This document shows, piece by piece, positions 6,005 to 7,785 of a stretch of 7,785 nucleotides of DNA. Origin of the DNA: Maribacter sp. (GTDB lineage Bacteria > Bacteroidota > Bacteroidia > Flavobacteriales > Flavobacteriaceae); contig JAHHKH010000447.1 of the NCBI GenBank assembly GCA_018679695.1, forward strand, positions 1-7,785, given 5' to 3'. Under the pieces are notes generated by a model, which was not told the origin of the DNA, did not search any database, and saw nothing but the letters and a program-made list of their open reading frames with translations. The first letter of the stretch is position 1, and the number at the start of each line of letters is the position of its first letter. The translations under genes and the position numbers were made by a program.

Positions 6005-6710
6005 ATTTGCTCATTTTTTTAAGCTCCAAAAAATTCTTGAGTGCTTTCCCGTATTTGGAATTAGCGACTTTTGGTATTAATGAATTATTGATCGAGTCGA
6101 GGTATTTTATATTTGCATCAGATACTTCTGTCAATGCAATATAAGGCGCTATATAGGAGTCCTTATTGTTAAGTGCAAAGTTTAGGGCGTAAACATAACC
6201 CCGTTGAATATTCCTATTCGTAAGTTTTTGGATGGAATCTAATTGTAATGAATCCATTGGTACCTCACTATTGCTTGCGCTTTGCATTAATTCAATACTT
6301 CGTTTATTGAATCTCGTCATTGTCTTTAGGTATTCCTCCAGCTTCTTTTGAGTAGCCGAACCTTCGATTTTCACATTGGAATCAAATGTATTCCAGCTCG
6401 TATTTATTGTAATATTCCCGGGCTCTCCAAAAAAAGTGATTCGATCATTTATATCATTGTTGTCTTTTTTATTGAGGTACAAATAGAATATTTCAGGACT
6501 TTCCAATTCTGTTTTAAATGCAAAACTACCATCTCCATCCACCGTTAAGGAATCTATGGTAACCAGTGTTGAATCAGGTACGTGCTGTAAGTATAAAATA
6601 CCTTTCTTGAGTCCTTTTACTTTGCCGGTCACGAACATGGTATTAGCGGATTCCTCGGAACATGAGGTTAAAAAAAGGGAAATAAGACCATATAATAAAA
6701 TCTGCTTCAT
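6003..6710 (-). CDS. DUF4369 domain-containing lipoprotein without a thioredoxin domain
   Basis: This 235-residue protein starts with a lipoprotein signal (MKQILLYGLISLFLTSC; lipobox LTSC, acylated Cys17), so it should sit in the outer or inner membrane facing the periplasm or surface. Residues about 25-115 match DUF4369: FVTGKVKGLKKGILYLQH, VTIDSLTVDGDGSFAF, FYLYLNKKD and ITFFGEPGNITI. Residues 120-235 are mostly helical (EEYLKTMTRFNKRSIELMQS, YVYALNFALNNKDSYIAPYIAL, SKYGKALKNFLE). In many Bacteroidota relatives this helical part leads into a TlpA/AhpC-type thioredoxin domain; here the protein stops just before it would begin and has no CXXC. The ending looks natural, with a terminator 3 bp on and no frameshifted thioredoxin remnant downstream. 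Function is unknown; a redox-related role does not follow from this form. It lies 125 bp downstream of the DUF819 gene on the same strand. Confidence 0.85.
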   Translation of the reverse strand: MKQILLYGLISLFLTSCSEESANTMFVTGKVKGLKKGILYLQHVPDSTLVTIDSLTVDGDGSFAFKTELESPEIFYLYLNKKDNNDINDRITFFGEPGNITINTSWNTFDSNVKIEGSATQKKLEEYLKTMTRFNKRSIELMQSASNSEVPMDSLQLDSIQKLTNRNIQRGYVYALNFALNNKDSYIAPYIALTEVSDANIKYLDSINNSLIPKVANSKYGKALKNFLELKKMSK

Positions 6711-6809
6711 CTATAAAATTTTCACTGACCCAATTTGCTTTTCAATCAAGAAATTCACAGGCCATTATTAATTATCGACCCAAACTGGGCACTTCTATTA
6801 TTGTTGTGG

Positions 6810-6840
6810 CAAATATCAATAAACTTTGGTTAATTCTAAA
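6810..6840 (-). promoter_or_regulatory. Possible promoter for the DUF4369 lipoprotein gene
   Basis: On the minus strand TTTA (6840-6837) and GATATTTG (6817-6810) each match the Bacteroidota -33 (TTTG) and -7 (TAnnTTTG) consensus except at one base, with the preferred 19-bp spacer. The leader to the ATG at 6710 would be about 90-95 nt. The -33 overlaps the DUF819 stop codon. A moderate chance match in AT-rich DNA cannot be excluded. Confidence 0.3.
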
Positions 6841-7785
6841 CATTTGCAGCAACTTCCATGAGAAGGCCGCAAATATAGGCGCCTGCAGTCCCAACAACAT
6901 AGCCTAAAACGGCTAAAAGAATACCCACAGAAGTTAATGAGGGATGAAATTCCGCGGCTATGATAGGGGCGGAGGCTGCGCCTCCCACATTGGCCTGGCT
7001 ACCTACTGCCAGAAAGAAGAAAGGTGCCTTTATAATCTTAGCAACTAAAATGAGCAAACCGGCGTGAATACCGATCCAAATAAGCCCTACGGCTATCAAA
7101 CCTGGATTTTCCAAGAATCTTCCCAAATCCATTTTCATACCAATGGTCGCTACAAGAATGTAAATGAACAATCCGCCAATTTTACTTGCACCGGCACCTT
7201 CATAATTCTTTGCTTTGGTAAAGGAAAGCGCAATACCTGCTGTGGTGGCAAAAACTACCATCCATAAAAATTTGGAACCTAGGGATGAAAGTGCCTTTTC
7301 CTTATTTCTAATGACTTCAAAAGTATTTTCCAAAAACCCAGAGAAATGATGTGCCAGATAATGGGATAATCCTACGGCGAAAAAAGCCAGACATAGCATG
7401 ATCACATAGTCGTACAAGGTGGTAACCCTTGTGATTTTCTCGGTATGTGCAGTTACCTTCGCCTTTAAGATCTCAATTGAGGATACATCGGCTTTTAACC
7501 ACTTATCAATACGATTTGTTTTACCAATGCCCAACAATATAATTGCCATCCATATATTGGCGACCACAATGTCGATCAAAACCATATCCCCAAATTTCTT
7601 TGGATTGAACTGAAATACCTCTAACATAGCGGCTTGGTTAGCGCCACCACCAATCCAACTACCTGCGATTGTAGTCAGTCCCCGCCATACGGCATCAAAA
7701 CCCACCCCTCCTACAGTCTCGGGCGAGAAAATAGAAACAATCAGAATGGCAATTGGTCCGCCTATAATTATGCCTACCGTACCGG
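6836..7785 (-). CDS. DUF819 family integral membrane protein (5' end outside window)
   Basis: The minus-strand frame stays open to the window edge: upstream of an in-frame GTG at 7705 it continues as membrane-like sequence (GTVGIIIGGPIAILIVSIFS...), so that GTG is not the true start. About 316 residues are visible, ending with TAG at 6838-6836. At least eight hydrophobic segments can be read, including IVVANIWMAIILLGIG, YVIMLCLAFFAVGLS, FLWMVVFATTAGIALSF, GLFIYILVATIGMKM, GLIAVGLIWIGIHAGLLILV and VGILLAVLGYVVGTAGAYI. The family signatures are GSWIGGGANQAAM (7625-7663) and GSQANVGGAASAP (6965-7003). DUF819 (YjcL-like) proteins are about 380-420 residues, so roughly 70-100 N-terminal residues are missing. 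Transport of a small solute in the inner membrane is likely from the fold type; the substrate is unknown. The lipoprotein gene follows in the same direction. Confidence 0.88.
   Translation of the reverse strand, partial: GTVGIIIGGPIAILIVSIFSPETVGGVGFDAVWRGLTTIAGSWIGGGANQAAMLEVFQFNPKKFGDMVLIDIVVANIWMAIILLGIGKTNRIDKWLKADVSSIEILKAKVTAHTEKITRVTTLYDYVIMLCLAFFAVGLSHYLAHHFSGFLENTFEVIRNKEKALSSLGSKFLWMVVFATTAGIALSFTKAKNYEGAGASKIGGLFIYILVATIGMKMDLGRFLENPGLIAVGLIWIGIHAGLLILVAKIIKAPFFFLAVGSQANVGGAASAPIIAAEFHPSLTSVGILLAVLGYVVGTAGAYICGLLMEVAANV

Noticed and set aside
6776..6790. Inverted repeat CCCA-AAC-TGGG between the two minus-strand genes as a terminator
   Set aside because: Only a 4-bp stem with no T-run on either strand.
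6836..7705. GTG at 7705 as the start of the DUF819 gene
   Set aside because: The frame continues beyond 7785 with a hydrophobic segment (GGPIAILIVSIFS) that fits the family, so the start lies outside the window.

Overview
The window looks like chromosomal DNA of a marine-type Flavobacteriaceae (Bacteroidota). The support is a type IX secretion (T9SS) substrate with a gliding-motility-type (type B) C-terminal domain beside a PorP/SprF-family protein, a DUF4369 lipoprotein, AT-rich spacers, no clear Shine-Dalgarno sequences, and one clean Bacteroidota -7 promoter element (TAnnTTTG). Genus cannot be told from the sequence. No RNA gene, mobile element, CRISPR array or origin is visible, and no stretch over about 125 bases lacks a gene.

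Plus strand, 1-3550: a cell-surface module. It holds the 3' end of a repeat-rich surface protein gene (cut by the window start), a 670-residue secreted protein (signal peptide, two Ig/cadherin-like repeats, a thrombospondin-type-3 calcium-binding stalk, type B sorting domain) that begins at TTG, and a PorP/SprF-like outer-membrane protein whose ATG overlaps the preceding stop. A likely hairpin terminator follows at 3552.

Plus strand, 3645-5955: housekeeping metabolism. idi (isopentenyl-diphosphate isomerase) overlaps a PTPS/QueD-family pterin gene by 11 bp. manA (mannose-6-phosphate isomerase) follows, then a separately promoted 89-residue helical protein of unknown function. A strong GC-rich hairpin at 5982-6004 ends this strand.

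Minus strand, 7785-6003: a DUF819-family membrane protein whose 5' end lies beyond the window, then a DUF4369-only lipoprotein. The lipoprotein gene ends inside the T-tract of the shared terminator.

I do not see a clearly undescribed system. The best leads are the surface triad with its coupled PorP/SprF partner, the PTPS enzyme whose active-site spacing (CX5HGH) resembles biopterin-type enzymes rather than classical QueD, and the small helical protein with its own promoter inside a palindrome.
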